Source of the DNA: Promethearchaeota archaeon
GTDB lineage: Archaea; Asgardarchaeota; Lokiarchaeia; Sigyniarchaeales; SOKP01
Direction of reading: 5' to 3'
Assembly (NCBI GenBank): GCA_008080765.1
Contig: SHMU01000009.1
Span: 1 to 43,197 of the forward strand
Length of the DNA stretch: 43,197 bases
Shown here: positions 10,251 through 22,692 of the stretch, piece after piece
How positions within the stretch are numbered: position 1 is the first letter of the stretch
How the letters are laid out: each line of letters begins with the position of its first letter
The notes under the pieces: generated by a model
The model's database searches: none
Seen by the model: only the letters and a program-made list of their open reading frames with translations
What the model was told of the DNA's origin: nothing
Position numbers and translations under genes: made by a program

Positions 10251-11843
10251 TTAATAATCACATTCTCTTTGTACACTATGTTGAATATTGTGAGACATCT
10301 TATGGCATAATTTCAGCAGTAGCTCTAATTTTTTATCCTTATATTCATCATCATCCCATAAATTATTTTTTTCATGAGGATCTTTATTTAAGTTGAAAAG
10401 TTGTCCAAAATCATCTGAGAGAGTCATTCTCCATTCATCTTCAACGATAGTCCGAGTTTTTTGATCTGTATAGTTATCATCCATTTCAATTAATATGTTT
10501 GGGTTAATTTTCACATTAGGATCAGTAAATATGGGAACCATACTTTTTCCTTTCATATAAGAAGGTATTTCTACTCCAGCAAACTCCAAGAGTGTTTCCG
10601 GAATATCAATTGAACTTACCAAAGAATTCGAGATAGAATTCTGACTCATTCCGGGTACATACATTAAAAATGGAATGTGGATTAACGCATCATAAATGAA
10701 AGGTCCCTTGAAGAAAAAACGATGATCTCCCCCTAATTCTCCATGATCTGTTGTATAAATGATAATTGTATTATGCGCAATACTCAGTTTTTCCAAGGTT
10801 TTTAATATGTCACCTACAGCATCATCAATCATTTTTTCCATTCCATACATAGCAGCAAGAGCTTTTTTGGCTTCTTGTTTTGTAAGGTCCTTTGCATGGG
10901 GAAAATCCTTATCATTTGTGCCTTCTGTTTTTTTTGAATGAAGAAAATGTTCACGAAAGAATTTTATTCCTTCATGGTGGTCATCGCTAAAGGTTTCTGG
11001 TAAAGGAACATCTTCGGGATTATACATGTCGAAATATTTTCCTGGAGGCGTAAAGGGAGCATGTGGGTCTGGAAAGGAGCAAAAGCAAAAGAAATTATCC
11101 TTTTTATATTTTCCTTGAGCAAACCGATTTAAAAACCCAATCGTGGTTTCTTTTACAAAGTTCGTGGAATATAACTCTTCCGGGACTTTATGTTTGAACA
11201 CTTGGATCTCTACATCACATTCTTTAATGATAAAATGAAAACACTTTTTAATTTTCCGCTCTAAAGTCTTATCTGAGCTCCCTGATTTGATGTTCAGTTT
11301 TGCTTGAAGGTTCTCGTTGCGCTTGAGCTTCTCAATCATCCATTTTTTATAATCGGGATGTCCTAAGAAAGTTCCATGCCCAGAAATAATCTTAGTCTCC
11401 TCAAGCCCAAAATATGGTGACCGATGAGTAAGATTCTTATAATCTTTTTCATACACAAATTCTTGACTTCTGGTGGGATTGTTATATTTTTCTCCATACG
11501 GAGCTCCAAAATAATTCAGATGAATTTTTCCAAAACTAGCAGTATGGTACCCATTTCTTCTTAAAATCTCAGCAAATGTTTCTGTTCCTTCCGAAAGATT
11601 CCTTCCATTTGTAGTAACCCCATGAATCGAGGGATATTGCCCCGTAAAAATCGTGCTTCTGTTTGGCATGCAGATCGGGTTATTGCAGTAAAAGTTGGTA
11701 AATCTTATTCCCTTTTCTCCAATACTATCAATATTTGGCGTTTTTAACGGAATATTTCCACCATTATAACAACTCAAATGATCGCGTCGTTGCTGATCGC
11801 ATATAATCAACAGAATATTATACTTTTCTTTCATTAAAATCAT
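10251..11843 (-). CDS. Sulfatase family protein
   Basis: CMPNRSTIFTGQYPSIHG contains the CxPxR formylglycine signature; YTTDHGELGGDH metal-binding motif. Confidence 0.9.
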   Translation of the reverse strand: MILMKEKYNILLIICDQQRRDHLSCYNGGNIPLKTPNIDSIGEKGIRFTNFYCNNPICMPNRSTIFTGQYPSIHGVTTNGRNLSEGTETFAEILRRNGYHTASFGKIHLNYFGAPYGEKYNNPTRSQEFVYEKDYKNLTHRSPYFGLEETKIISGHGTFLGHPDYKKWMIEKLKRNENLQAKLNIKSGSSDKTLERKIKKCFHFIIKECDVEIQVFKHKVPEELYSTNFVKETTIGFLNRFAQGKYKKDNFFCFCSFPDPHAPFTPPGKYFDMYNPEDVPLPETFSDDHHEGIKFFREHFLHSKKTEGTNDKDFPHAKDLTKQEAKKALAAMYGMEKMIDDAVGDILKTLEKLSIAHNTIIIYTTDHGELGGDHRFFFKGPFIYDALIHIPFLMYVPGMSQNSISNSLVSSIDIPETLLEFAGVEIPSYMKGKSMVPIFTDPNVKINPNILIEMDDNYTDQKTRTIVEDEWRMTLSDDFGQLFNLNKDPHEKNNLWDDDEYKDKKLELLLKLCHKMSHNIQHSVQRECDY

Positions 11844-12002
11844 CTATATTAGTCATAAGACTCTTTTGAATAAATTTTTCTCATATAAAATCTTTGAGTA
11901 TTTAACCACAAAAAATTGATTTGGTATCGTTTTCTTCACAAAACTTTTTATTTAGTTTATATTTAACTCTCCATAGCTTAATTTATGTATAATGGTTTTT
12001 GA

Positions 12003-13355
12003 ATGTCAAAAGAGTCGAAAATATCAATAATCGGTATGGGTTTTGTCGGCTTAGTCACAGCATCGTGTTTTGCTGATAGGGGATTTAAAGTAATTGGGTC
12101 CACCTTAGATGAAGAGGCCGTGAAGTTGATTAATCAAGGGCTCTCTCCTTTTTATGAAAGAGAGTTAGATCCGATTTTAAAGCGGGCAGTGCAAAATGGA
12201 AATTTAAAGGCAACATTGAGTAATGAAGAGGCTGTCTTAAATTCGGATATATCATTTATCTCCGTAGGTACGCCCATGAGAGAAGATAAAAGTATTGATC
12301 TTTCCTATATTGAAAACAGTTCTAAAGAAATTGGGCGCGCGCTGAAGAATAAGGACTCATATCATCTTGTCGTTGATCGCAGTACGGTAGTGCCCGGAAC
12401 TACTCGAAACATTATTGGAAAAAATGTTGAGACGGAAAGTGGAAAAATTATGGGAAAGAATTTTGGATTATGTATGCAACCAGAATTCTTGCGCGAGGGA
12501 AACAGTGTATACGATACGCTCCATCCCAATAGAATTGTTATAGGAGAGTTAGATAAAAGAAGCGGTGATCTTTTAGAAAGTGTATGGAAATCGTTTTACG
12601 GTGATGCTCATATTCCCCTCTTGCGGATCAATATTGAAAGTGCTGAAATGGTTAAGTATGCAAACAATTGTCTACTGGCTACTAAAATTAGTTTTGCTAA
12701 TGAAATATCGCGAATTTGTGAAATTCTTCCCAATATGGATATTAAACAGGTTATGGAAGGTATTGGTTTAGATGATCGAATCAGTCCTAAATTTTTAAAT
12801 GCAGGTGCAGGTTTTGGAGGGTCATGTTTTCCTAAAGACGTCAATGCAATCCTTGCATTTGCCCGAGAACATCATGTAAATCCCAAACTATTATCGACAG
12901 TGTTAGAAGTAAATGATGATCAAGCGGATCATTTAGTTAATTTAGCAGAAAATTTAGTCGGAGATTTTAAAAATAAGAAAATTTCAATCTTGGGATTGTC
13001 ATTTAAACCGGGTACCGATGATATACGGGAAGCCTCAAGTATAAGAGTGATTAATGAACTTATTAAAAGAGGAGCCGACCGTATAATTGGATATGATCCT
13101 CATGTTGATGGTGTGACCGAAAAATATCTGAAAAAAAACATTGAATATGCACAATCCGCAGAGGAGGCTCTTAAGGATGCCGAATGTGCTTTTCTTATTA
13201 CAGAATGGGATGAATTTAAATCTTTAACACCCGAAGATTTTAAACGCTTGATGAAAACACCGAATTTAATTGATGGACGTCGAATTTATCCCTATAAACA
13301 ATTTCACAAAGAATTGTTATTTAGAGCTATCGGGCGAAATGATAACAAAAAGTAG
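12003..13355 (+). CDS. UDP-glucose/GDP-mannose dehydrogenase family protein
   Basis: GMGFVGLVTASCFADRG Rossmann motif, GAGFGGSCFPKDVNA catalytic Cys motif, SFKPGTDDIREASS. Confidence 0.93.
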   Translation: MSKESKISIIGMGFVGLVTASCFADRGFKVIGSTLDEEAVKLINQGLSPFYERELDPILKRAVQNGNLKATLSNEEAVLNSDISFISVGTPMREDKSIDLSYIENSSKEIGRALKNKDSYHLVVDRSTVVPGTTRNIIGKNVETESGKIMGKNFGLCMQPEFLREGNSVYDTLHPNRIVIGELDKRSGDLLESVWKSFYGDAHIPLLRINIESAEMVKYANNCLLATKISFANEISRICEILPNMDIKQVMEGIGLDDRISPKFLNAGAGFGGSCFPKDVNAILAFAREHHVNPKLLSTVLEVNDDQADHLVNLAENLVGDFKNKKISILGLSFKPGTDDIREASSIRVINELIKRGADRIIGYDPHVDGVTEKYLKKNIEYAQSAEEALKDAECAFLITEWDEFKSLTPEDFKRLMKTPNLIDGRRIYPYKQFHKELLFRAIGRNDNKK

Positions 13356-13582
13356 AAAGAATTTATTTTTCAATATACTTTTATTTTCCCCAAAAAATCA
13401 CTAAATTCTATTCTTTTTATCTAATTTTCGAATTTTATTTCAAATCTTCTATTCGATTTATCTACCTCTTTCTCCTTACTAGATCCAAAAATTTTTTTAT
13501 GAAAATCCGCTTTTTGAATTAATTTTTGTAAACTTAATTATAAAAATAAAATTAAAAATGTGTAATTGATAAATCACGCAAA

Positions 13583-14929
13583 ATGCAGCTTAAAAAAAGA
13601 ACCTATAAAGTTGTGTTTATTGGTCCCTATTATACCGGCTTCTTTATTAATTCCTCCACTTTAATAGATAAAGGTTATACCAATATTCAAGCGAAAATGT
13701 TAACTTCGTTAAAAGAAATAAATGATCAAGGATGGTTTATTGAGATGGATAATAAAGAAGATGTATTATGGGATGTAGAATTTAGCTCCATGTATGGAGG
13801 TACTACAATGATTCCTGCCTCTTTTCTTGGGAGAGTCGTGAACTTTACTGATAACATCATTGTTTTTGAGCAATTTCAGTTTACCATCGTGAAAGTATTA
13901 TTTTTCTATCATGACTATGGAGTGGGCACTTTCCGGGTAAAGGTTGAGGTCAATGTTGATAGAGAAATTGAAGTGAGCGGATTTAGACAACTAATTGAAC
14001 AATTTAGTGCTCAACTTGGAAACATCATTAATCCATTGATAGAAAAAGATACACTCACATTAAAGTCTTATCTGGAAAAGTTTTCAATACCTCTCGAATC
14101 TTATGAACAAATTAGTGAAGAGTTAAAAGAAAAACATTTAGACCATATCCCTATCCGAAGCTCCCTTTGGTTTCATCGGGTATTTCATTTTTATCTCGAG
14201 GAAAAGCGTCCAGTAACCGAGGATGATTATCTAAAATACAAAGATGTACTTTATTCCTCACAAATGGACGGTCCGAAAAACTGTTCCTTAAATGAATATG
14301 CTCAAGTATATCCCTCGTTTAATTTCTCTCTATTTCTTTATCATCCGGAAACCAGACCAAAAGATATATGCCTCAATCGAGTTTTAGAAATCGCAGAATA
14401 TTATTATGCTGCAACATCTCTTTTAGATACAATATTGTTTAATGAATTTGCGAAATTTGCAAGAAAAAAGGAATATCCTCCAAAAATTAAGAAGCTGGAA
14501 GACGAATTGAAATCCCTAAAAAACCTCTCAAGCCAATTAGATCTATTCCTCTTGACCTTAAAGGATTCTATTATTAACTTATCACCAAGTTCTATTCTCA
14601 TGTGGCGCAATATTGATAGAGAATGGTATTATACTTCCATGTTGGAAACTCTTAAAGAAAAAAGTAATCTTCTGACCACGCAAGTAAATGAAACTTTGGA
14701 CGAATTGAATCAGAAGCGTGCTCAAATACTTAACCGCTTTGTAAAAATCTTTACTTTATTGGCCATTATTGGACCTGCTTTAGAAATTTATGTTCTTATT
14801 CAAGACTTAAACATCATAAATCTCGTATTGTCTCATCTTGGGATATTCCTCTCGATTAGCATTCCCATTGTATCTGTAATTATAATTCTTTTCTTATATT
14901 ACACCAAAAAATTAATGTTCGATTATTAA
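13583..14929 (+). CDS. Uncharacterised protein with large soluble N-terminus and two C-terminal TM segments
   Basis: 448-aa ORF; hydrophobic segments FVKIFTLLAIIGPALEIYVLI and LGIFLSISIPIVSVIIILFLYY. Confidence 0.65.
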   Translation: MQLKKRTYKVVFIGPYYTGFFINSSTLIDKGYTNIQAKMLTSLKEINDQGWFIEMDNKEDVLWDVEFSSMYGGTTMIPASFLGRVVNFTDNIIVFEQFQFTIVKVLFFYHDYGVGTFRVKVEVNVDREIEVSGFRQLIEQFSAQLGNIINPLIEKDTLTLKSYLEKFSIPLESYEQISEELKEKHLDHIPIRSSLWFHRVFHFYLEEKRPVTEDDYLKYKDVLYSSQMDGPKNCSLNEYAQVYPSFNFSLFLYHPETRPKDICLNRVLEIAEYYYAATSLLDTILFNEFAKFARKKEYPPKIKKLEDELKSLKNLSSQLDLFLLTLKDSIINLSPSSILMWRNIDREWYYTSMLETLKEKSNLLTTQVNETLDELNQKRAQILNRFVKIFTLLAIIGPALEIYVLIQDLNIINLVLSHLGIFLSISIPIVSVIIILFLYYTKKLMFDY

Positions 14930-15107
14930 AGAAAGAAATTAAACCTTTTTTATTTTTATTTACTGAATTATGCTAATTTAAACGAATATTTGGATGAAAA
15001 ATAGATGAATGGGAATATTTCAATAATCTAGGATTAATTGGTTAAGATAAAATAGAATAAAAAGTTAAAATAGATCAAAATAAATATTTGATTTCTATTG
15101 CGATTTC

Positions 15108-16748
15108 TTAATAATTTCCGGAATAGATTTGGTTTTTAACTTGCTCTAAATCGAGGTCTTCTTGGGATTTAATCCCTATATCCCAATGACGGCATACATC
15201 AACGGCACGTTGAGAAATACATGCAATATCTTCCCGATCGATAAGGTCTAATTTAAACTTTCTCGTACCCGCAAGTAACTGCTGAATACCCGTACCTAAC
15301 TTACTGCTGAAATAGGTATAAAGTCCTACTGCTGCAGGGGGTATTTCTTTATTAGGATATTTTCGCTTCAATTCATCATATTCAACGAAGGCTTCTTTCA
15401 GAGTCAAACTATGTGGATCTTTGGTTTTGGGGAATCCTAAATTAGTAAGCATTGCCGGTGAAACTTTATTTTTCTGAATTCTGTCATCGACAAATTTCGA
15501 TTTCATCACAGCCGTAATAGGGGATCGTGCCATAGCAATACAAGTCACATAGGGGGCTCCCATTGCTAAGGCTTTAAACATCTGTGTTTCTCTCGCAAAT
15601 CCTCCCGCAATGGCTATTGTTGGAATTTTTGCATTGGGATTTTTTTTCTTAATCATATCCAAGCAGCCAACAACAAGAGCTTCTAAATATGCCGTAGGAA
15701 TAGAGCCTTCATTCATCATGCTTACGGGACTCATCCCCGTTCCACCACCTGCACCATCGAATGTCATTCCATCAACTCCTCCTTCAACACCCATACGAAT
15801 GATCCAAGCTGTTGCTGCGGGTCGGTATGCTCCTGTCTTAATAAAGATGTTCTTCGCACCCCCTTCTCTGATTTCATCAATCTCTCCCAAAACATCTTCG
15901 GTCGTTGAAAGACCCACTCTGCTATGCCGTTCAAAGTCCGGAATCAAGCCATTTTTCCATTGGTCAATTATTACCGGATCACTTGGATCAGGAATTACTA
16001 AATAACCTCTATTTTGTAAGAGTTGGGCTCGTTCCAATGTCTTTAATCGAACCTCACCCCCGATAGCTTTTGCTCCTTGACCAAACTTGATTTCAAATGA
16101 ATCAACTTCTAACTTGCTCTGACAGTAAGGAAACACCCCAAGACGAGTATCTTCTACATTTTTTTGAATAATAATATCTCCATGTTTCCCATCCCAGAAC
16201 TCTCGAAATGCCTCAACTCGATATTTCATATCTATAGTATCTACTACTTTGGGATATGCAGCTCCATTCTCAAATTGAGCATTTTCGTCCATACCAACTA
16301 CGTTTTCTCCTACAGTCACACTTACACCCGCTAAAGCGGAACCCATCGCAAGACCTTCCCAATTTTGCTTTGCAACATAGGTACTGCCAAGCCCCGCAAT
16401 GACGATTGGTAATTTTTGATCAATATTTCCCCATTTAGAGGATACATCTGCATTTGGGAAAATAACCGAGTCTTCATGGGCTTCAATTCCCTCCGCGCCT
16501 CTTACCTCAAATTGTATCTGAAAGTCACTATAAGAAAAGCCAAAATCTTTAGGAGTCCCCGCGGTGGAGTCTCCAAAGTATTCCCGTAGGGGATATAACA
16601 CTTCTCTGCCCCGCAACGCTGCCTTACTTACTTCACAGAACACAGGACAATCAGCGAGACAAATGGGACATAACCCCGATTCACAAGAGTCCTGAACCCG
16701 CGTGCGTGTTCCTATCATGCTGTTGATATGTGTCACCATATTTTTCAT
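15108..16748 (-). CDS. FMN-binding glutamate synthase family protein (GltB central/FMN domain)
   Basis: MTFDGAGGGTGMSPVSMMNEGSIPT, IPTIAIAGGFARETQMFKALAMGA; N-terminal Cys-rich CESGLCPICLADCPVFCE. Confidence 0.9.
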   Translation of the reverse strand: MKNMVTHINSMIGTRTRVQDSCESGLCPICLADCPVFCEVSKAALRGREVLYPLREYFGDSTAGTPKDFGFSYSDFQIQFEVRGAEGIEAHEDSVIFPNADVSSKWGNIDQKLPIVIAGLGSTYVAKQNWEGLAMGSALAGVSVTVGENVVGMDENAQFENGAAYPKVVDTIDMKYRVEAFREFWDGKHGDIIIQKNVEDTRLGVFPYCQSKLEVDSFEIKFGQGAKAIGGEVRLKTLERAQLLQNRGYLVIPDPSDPVIIDQWKNGLIPDFERHSRVGLSTTEDVLGEIDEIREGGAKNIFIKTGAYRPAATAWIIRMGVEGGVDGMTFDGAGGGTGMSPVSMMNEGSIPTAYLEALVVGCLDMIKKKNPNAKIPTIAIAGGFARETQMFKALAMGAPYVTCIAMARSPITAVMKSKFVDDRIQKNKVSPAMLTNLGFPKTKDPHSLTLKEAFVEYDELKRKYPNKEIPPAAVGLYTYFSSKLGTGIQQLLAGTRKFKLDLIDREDIACISQRAVDVCRHWDIGIKSQEDLDLEQVKNQIYSGNY

Positions 16749-17010
16749 ATTCTATTAACACCTCTCTTTCTAAGAATCAATTAGAACCTTTTTTACCTAT
16801 CTATTTCATAAAACTTTCGAAAGGAGATAAAATAGCGATTCCTTTGAAAACGTGGCAAAACTATTCTAATTAGCATCTTAACATAGGTTTTTTTATAATT
16901 TAATTATACTAGTTAACATATATAAAACAAGTTATTTAATATATTTCTGGTTAAACACACATACTTAATATAACTGATATATCCCTAAGAAAGATTATTA
17001 ATTTTCATGT

Positions 17011-17505
17011 AAGCAAGGAATAACTAATCTTTCAGAGGTAAAAGGATTACTTGAATTAGTCTCACTTGAAAGACTTGATTTAAGACTTAATCATTTGAGA
17101 AATCTCCCGAACTCTATAGACAACTTTATATCCTTAAAAGAACTAAATATAAGCTCTAATAATCTAGAAATTATTCCAGAATCATTTGGAAACCTCTTTC
17201 CTTTCACTCATTTAAATTTAACTAATAATAAGTTAATAAAACTCCCTAAATCATTTGGAAACCTCTCTTCGCTTCCCTATTTAGATTTAGCAAATAATTA
17301 CTTGATCAAACTACCAGAATCCATAGGGAACCTCACATCACTAACATATTTAAATTTGTGGGGAAATTATGAGCTGACGATTCTTCCAGAGTCGATGAGC
17401 AACCTAAAATCACTCCAAACGCTGGATTTAAGATATAATAAGCTTATTAAAACCTCCAGGATGATAAAAAAGTTGAAAAAACAAGGGATTACCATTTTAA
17501 AATAA
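17011..17505 (+). pseudogene. 5'-truncated leucine-rich-repeat protein fragment
   Basis: LRR units (SFGNLSSLPYLDLANNYLIKLPESIGNLTSL...) and upstream in-frame QGITNLSEVKGLLELVSLERLDLRLNHLRNLP with no ATG; frame blocked upstream by TAA. Confidence 0.6.
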
Positions 17506-17600
17506 ATCTAGTGAAGCCCCGAATCATATTGATATCAGAATGAAAGAAACCACATTATAATATCGATCGTATTTATTCTTTTTAGGGCTTGGTAATTGAT

Positions 17601-20210
17601 TTATTCAAGATATAATATTGCAGTTTGCTCTATGGGATTAGCATAAAATTTTAGTTCCCGATCTTCAAGTCTTGAAGATTCTGAGACCCAAATAATATCT
17701 TCATATTCCTTTAATTCGGGAAATAATTTCGCAAGCATATTTTTCGGTTTTGTAAATAAATCCTTATTTAATACAGAATTCTTTTTTTCTGGATAGATGG
17801 CAATGTATACCATATTATTTTCCACCAAATCATTAAAAAAGTGTGTACCGAGCGAGGCATCAGGCATGAGATGTTTATGCATTTCTATAATTTCACATAT
17901 AATGGATGCTCTGTCTATTTCCTGAAAATTTACGGGAATCCCCAAAGATGGACTTTTCGTTGCCCATCGTCCTGGTCCCGCAAGGAGCACGCAAGTATCT
18001 TCTGACCAAGGTGGGATCTTGTTTATTTTCCCAATAATTCGCGCAATTTGATATCGTTCTTTCATGGATAAGGTACTATATTTTTCTGGAGATACATAAA
18101 CAATCCTATCAACTGATTTTGCCACTCCATGACCGATTATAGGTCCATTGGTTTTTAATAAAATATTACGGAGAGAAATATTAGTGGGAACTTCAAATGA
18201 TTTCATTTCACTAATAATTTGAAAGGGTCTACATTGGAGAATGAAAATTTTGTATTGTGTTTCGTTATAGAAATTAATGGTAAATTCTAGATCTATTTCA
18301 TGATTATAAACATCTGAAAGGATGTGAAGAATTTGCTTCATATCTTCGATTATATGTTCCTCTGCTATAATTTCATCCAAATTCAAGCGATAAATAGAAT
18401 AATCAAGATTTCGATATTTTAATTGCTTTTCCGTTTCATAATCTCGTTTTGCAAACAATTTTACTACCAATTCTGAAGCAGTAGGAGCAATTTCATAAAA
18501 ATATCTGATATCAAATTGGTTATTTTGAAGATCAAGAACATCAACTTTTCTTTGAGTAAATTTTTGAAGCTCATCATAACCCGCTTCGGGTCGTTTTAAG
18601 GGGGAGTTAAGTGCCACAATGCGCACATAATCATCATCGTATCTTTCAACCGCTCTTGTACCTAAGCCATAGACTAATCGAATCATCCCCGCTTCGGGAT
18701 TAATGTTTTTGTTCCAGATAAAGGGATTAAAGGAATAGCCAACTCCTGCCAATTGTGGGTAAAATAAATTTCCATAGGTTGAACCCGAAACCCTTTGAAT
18801 GAGAATAGCCATTTGTTCATCTTTATCTAAGATTCCTCTGCGTAGTCGGTACATTAGAGCTTTTTCGCTTTTAGTACTTTTATAGACAGTACGTACCGCA
18901 TCAAGAAGAGCTTCCAACCGCTTTTCAAGTGTGCCTTGATTAACCAAAAATACGCTTTCATATTTACCAGAAAAGGCATTTCCATAGGCATCTTCCAATA
19001 AACTGCTACTCCTCACGATTATAGGGGATTGCCCATAGTAGTTTAACATATTTCTAAATTGAACAATAATATCTTTTGGAAACTTCCCCTTTTCTAAAAT
19101 TGTCCTTGCTTGCGCTGCCAAATCAAGAAACTCATCAGATCCGGAACTCTTTCGTATTTTGTACCGTATCCACCAGCATCCATTTATGACCAAGTAGCTG
19201 TAAAACACATCTGAACCAATGAAAAAAGAATCATGTTGCTCTAATTTTTCCTTCCATTGTGGATCTGTTTTCTTTAAAATGAATTGAGCAAGAAGCATGC
19301 CCGCAGACTTTCCTCCAATCAATCCAGTGCCAATCATTCTTCGCCCAATCTTAAGCAAATCTGAAAGCGAAAAATAGGTATTTACTAATTCGAATAATTT
19401 CTCATCCCGCGTAATTATCATTCGTATTAATTTTCTTTTCATCTTATTTGCTTCTTCTTCATTAATAGCACCTTCTTTTTGATCATATAAATATTTATAT
19501 GCATTCTCAAAGATTCTGGACCAAATATCCTTTACTTGAGATTTGAAACTAACCCATGGTTGGGTATACTCCGATAAAATCTCAGAAATCATATCGCTTC
19601 GATTTACGGGGATAAATTGTTTATCTTTCCAGAGGTGAAGCATAAACATAGTTGGCGAATATCGTTTCCATACCTTTAGGGGTTGAATATAACATTTGCC
19701 TCCTTTATTAAACACGTCAAGAATTATCTGAGCTGTTTCATGGATTCTAATGATAGTATATTGGCTATGATTATCCCTTATTAATGAAAAATAAGTCGCT
19801 GTATCAAAATCAAAAAGATAAGGACAAGTGAGCATGAAGAAATTAGCAACCATTCGGTCGCTATTCCAATCTACTGCCAACTTTGAAAGAGAGTCAAAGA
19901 TATAGGCTGCTCCACGCCCATATTTTTCAATTACCGTAAATATTTCATCAATAAAATGTTCAAATCCCTCTTCTGGATGAAGATAAAAGATCTGAGCGTT
20001 GATATTTTCAGGAATTAATGATTCATGCTCTGCAAAACGGAAATAAATCAAATCTCGTTGCTGTCTGTCATTCTCCAAACAAAATTTATGCACGAAAGGT
20101 ATATAATCGCTTATCTGATCCACTTGAAATACTATATTATCTCCTGGGCGAACATTATGTAGCATATCATCCAGTTCTGGAATACCTGTGCTAAAAGATA
20201 GATCATTCAT
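17601..20210 (-). CDS. PEP/pyruvate-binding domain (PPDK/PEP synthase-like) protein with degenerate RecA/KaiC-like N-terminus
   Basis: GLIGGKSAGMLLAQFIL, SPIIVRSSSLLEDAYGNAFSGKYESVFLVNQG, LLAGPGRWATKSPSLGIPV; N-terminal FSTGIPELDDML resembles KaiC but lacks a Walker A lysine. Confidence 0.85.
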   Translation of the reverse strand: MNDLSFSTGIPELDDMLHNVRPGDNIVFQVDQISDYIPFVHKFCLENDRQQRDLIYFRFAEHESLIPENINAQIFYLHPEEGFEHFIDEIFTVIEKYGRGAAYIFDSLSKLAVDWNSDRMVANFFMLTCPYLFDFDTATYFSLIRDNHSQYTIIRIHETAQIILDVFNKGGKCYIQPLKVWKRYSPTMFMLHLWKDKQFIPVNRSDMISEILSEYTQPWVSFKSQVKDIWSRIFENAYKYLYDQKEGAINEEEANKMKRKLIRMIITRDEKLFELVNTYFSLSDLLKIGRRMIGTGLIGGKSAGMLLAQFILKKTDPQWKEKLEQHDSFFIGSDVFYSYLVINGCWWIRYKIRKSSGSDEFLDLAAQARTILEKGKFPKDIIVQFRNMLNYYGQSPIIVRSSSLLEDAYGNAFSGKYESVFLVNQGTLEKRLEALLDAVRTVYKSTKSEKALMYRLRRGILDKDEQMAILIQRVSGSTYGNLFYPQLAGVGYSFNPFIWNKNINPEAGMIRLVYGLGTRAVERYDDDYVRIVALNSPLKRPEAGYDELQKFTQRKVDVLDLQNNQFDIRYFYEIAPTASELVVKLFAKRDYETEKQLKYRNLDYSIYRLNLDEIIAEEHIIEDMKQILHILSDVYNHEIDLEFTINFYNETQYKIFILQCRPFQIISEMKSFEVPTNISLRNILLKTNGPIIGHGVAKSVDRIVYVSPEKYSTLSMKERYQIARIIGKINKIPPWSEDTCVLLAGPGRWATKSPSLGIPVNFQEIDRASIICEIIEMHKHLMPDASLGTHFFNDLVENNMVYIAIYPEKKNSVLNKDLFTKPKNMLAKLFPELKEYEDIIWVSESSRLEDRELKFYANPIEQTAILYLE

Positions 20211-20427
20211 AGTCTATTCTCAAGATCTTCTATACAAAGATATAAATTTAAATTATCTATAAGAAACAATAAGATAGTAGAAAATGGGAAAAAAAAGTGA
20301 AAAAGAATGAACTAAAAATGAAAAAAAATGATCCAAAAATAAAAAAAATGAACTAAAATTGAACCAAAAATTAGATTAAAATTAAACAAGAAATAAGAGA
20401 AGGTAATTTCTATAAATTATTTAAAAA

Positions 20428-21810
<1,383 letters not shown>

Positions 21811-22232
21811 TTATACCATGTTTAACCAATATATACTCATATAACTCTCTTAACTTCCTGAAAATATATGCTTTCTCCATTAATAAGTTGTAAATATATC
21901 ACCTGAAACGATCTGAAAACCCATTTGATTCCATTCTAAAACCTTATCTCTCTGATTGACGCTAAATGATTATTTAGTCTGCTGATTTTAGTTTTTTAGT
22001 GTATTTATAACTCCAATTTATTAGTGGACAATTTTTTAATACTTAATTTGCATATATCTGAAAATGCCGTAAAAAGGAACTTTTACGGTGAAAAAAGAAT
22101 AGGTTATCGTGAAAAGAATTCAAATTCCTATAAAATTAGCATTTAATTCGATTTAGCTTTAAGAATATGTGATGATTTGAAGAAATTCTCAGCAGGTGTG
22201 ATTTGTTCGCTTCTTAATTTTCTAAATAATTT

Positions 22233-22613
22233 TTACAATAGCTCGAGCTTTTCTTCAATATTTACTCTAAATTCGGTAGATTTAATGAACTTTTCACAAA
22301 AAGATTTGATCTCTTCCCACTTTTTTTCAGTTTCTGTTTTTTCTAATCCAAATGGTTCGCTCAAATTGGGCTCAAATACATTGACTTCATGCTTGTATTT
22401 CTTGATATACTCATATAACTCCTCGCAAAATTGTTTGAACTTTTTACTATTGAATTCAAGCCCTAATGTATCTTTCAGATCGTAATCCTCCCCCAAATCG
22501 ATTTGGGTTAGATTTGTCCACGTAATATCAGTTCCTTTTGTAGGAATAATTCCGTTATGGTGCGTTTCGACTAATTTGAGCTCATGTAAACACTTATTAT
22601 TCCTCGGGAGCAT
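22233..22613 (-). CDS. Hypothetical protein downstream of the LRR gene
   Basis: ORF of 127 aa from the internal Met (MLPRNNKCL); longer ORF to 22712 would overlap the LRR stop; no recognised domain. Confidence 0.45.
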   Translation of the reverse strand: MLPRNNKCLHELKLVETHHNGIIPTKGTDITWTNLTQIDLGEDYDLKDTLGLEFNSKKFKQFCEELYEYIKKYKHEVNVFEPNLSEPFGLEKTETEKKWEEIKSFCEKFIKSTEFRVNIEEKLELL

Positions 22614-22692
22614 TATTTCCAAAAAAATGAAACATCCAAGAAATATGGAATCTGGGGGTAACGGAAAGCTGTAAAGAGGGACAGAATATGCC

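Noticed and set aside
10190-10396. 68-aa plus-strand ORF after guaA
   Set aside because: Mostly antisense to the 3' end of the sulfatase gene, no recognisable domain
15610-16005. 131-aa plus-strand ORF
   Set aside because: Antisense to the glutamate synthase FMN-domain gene
20280-20400. A-rich repeats (aaaaaatgaactaaaa) between the PPDK-like gene and gdhA
   Set aside because: Irregular low-complexity intergenic sequence without a clear unit
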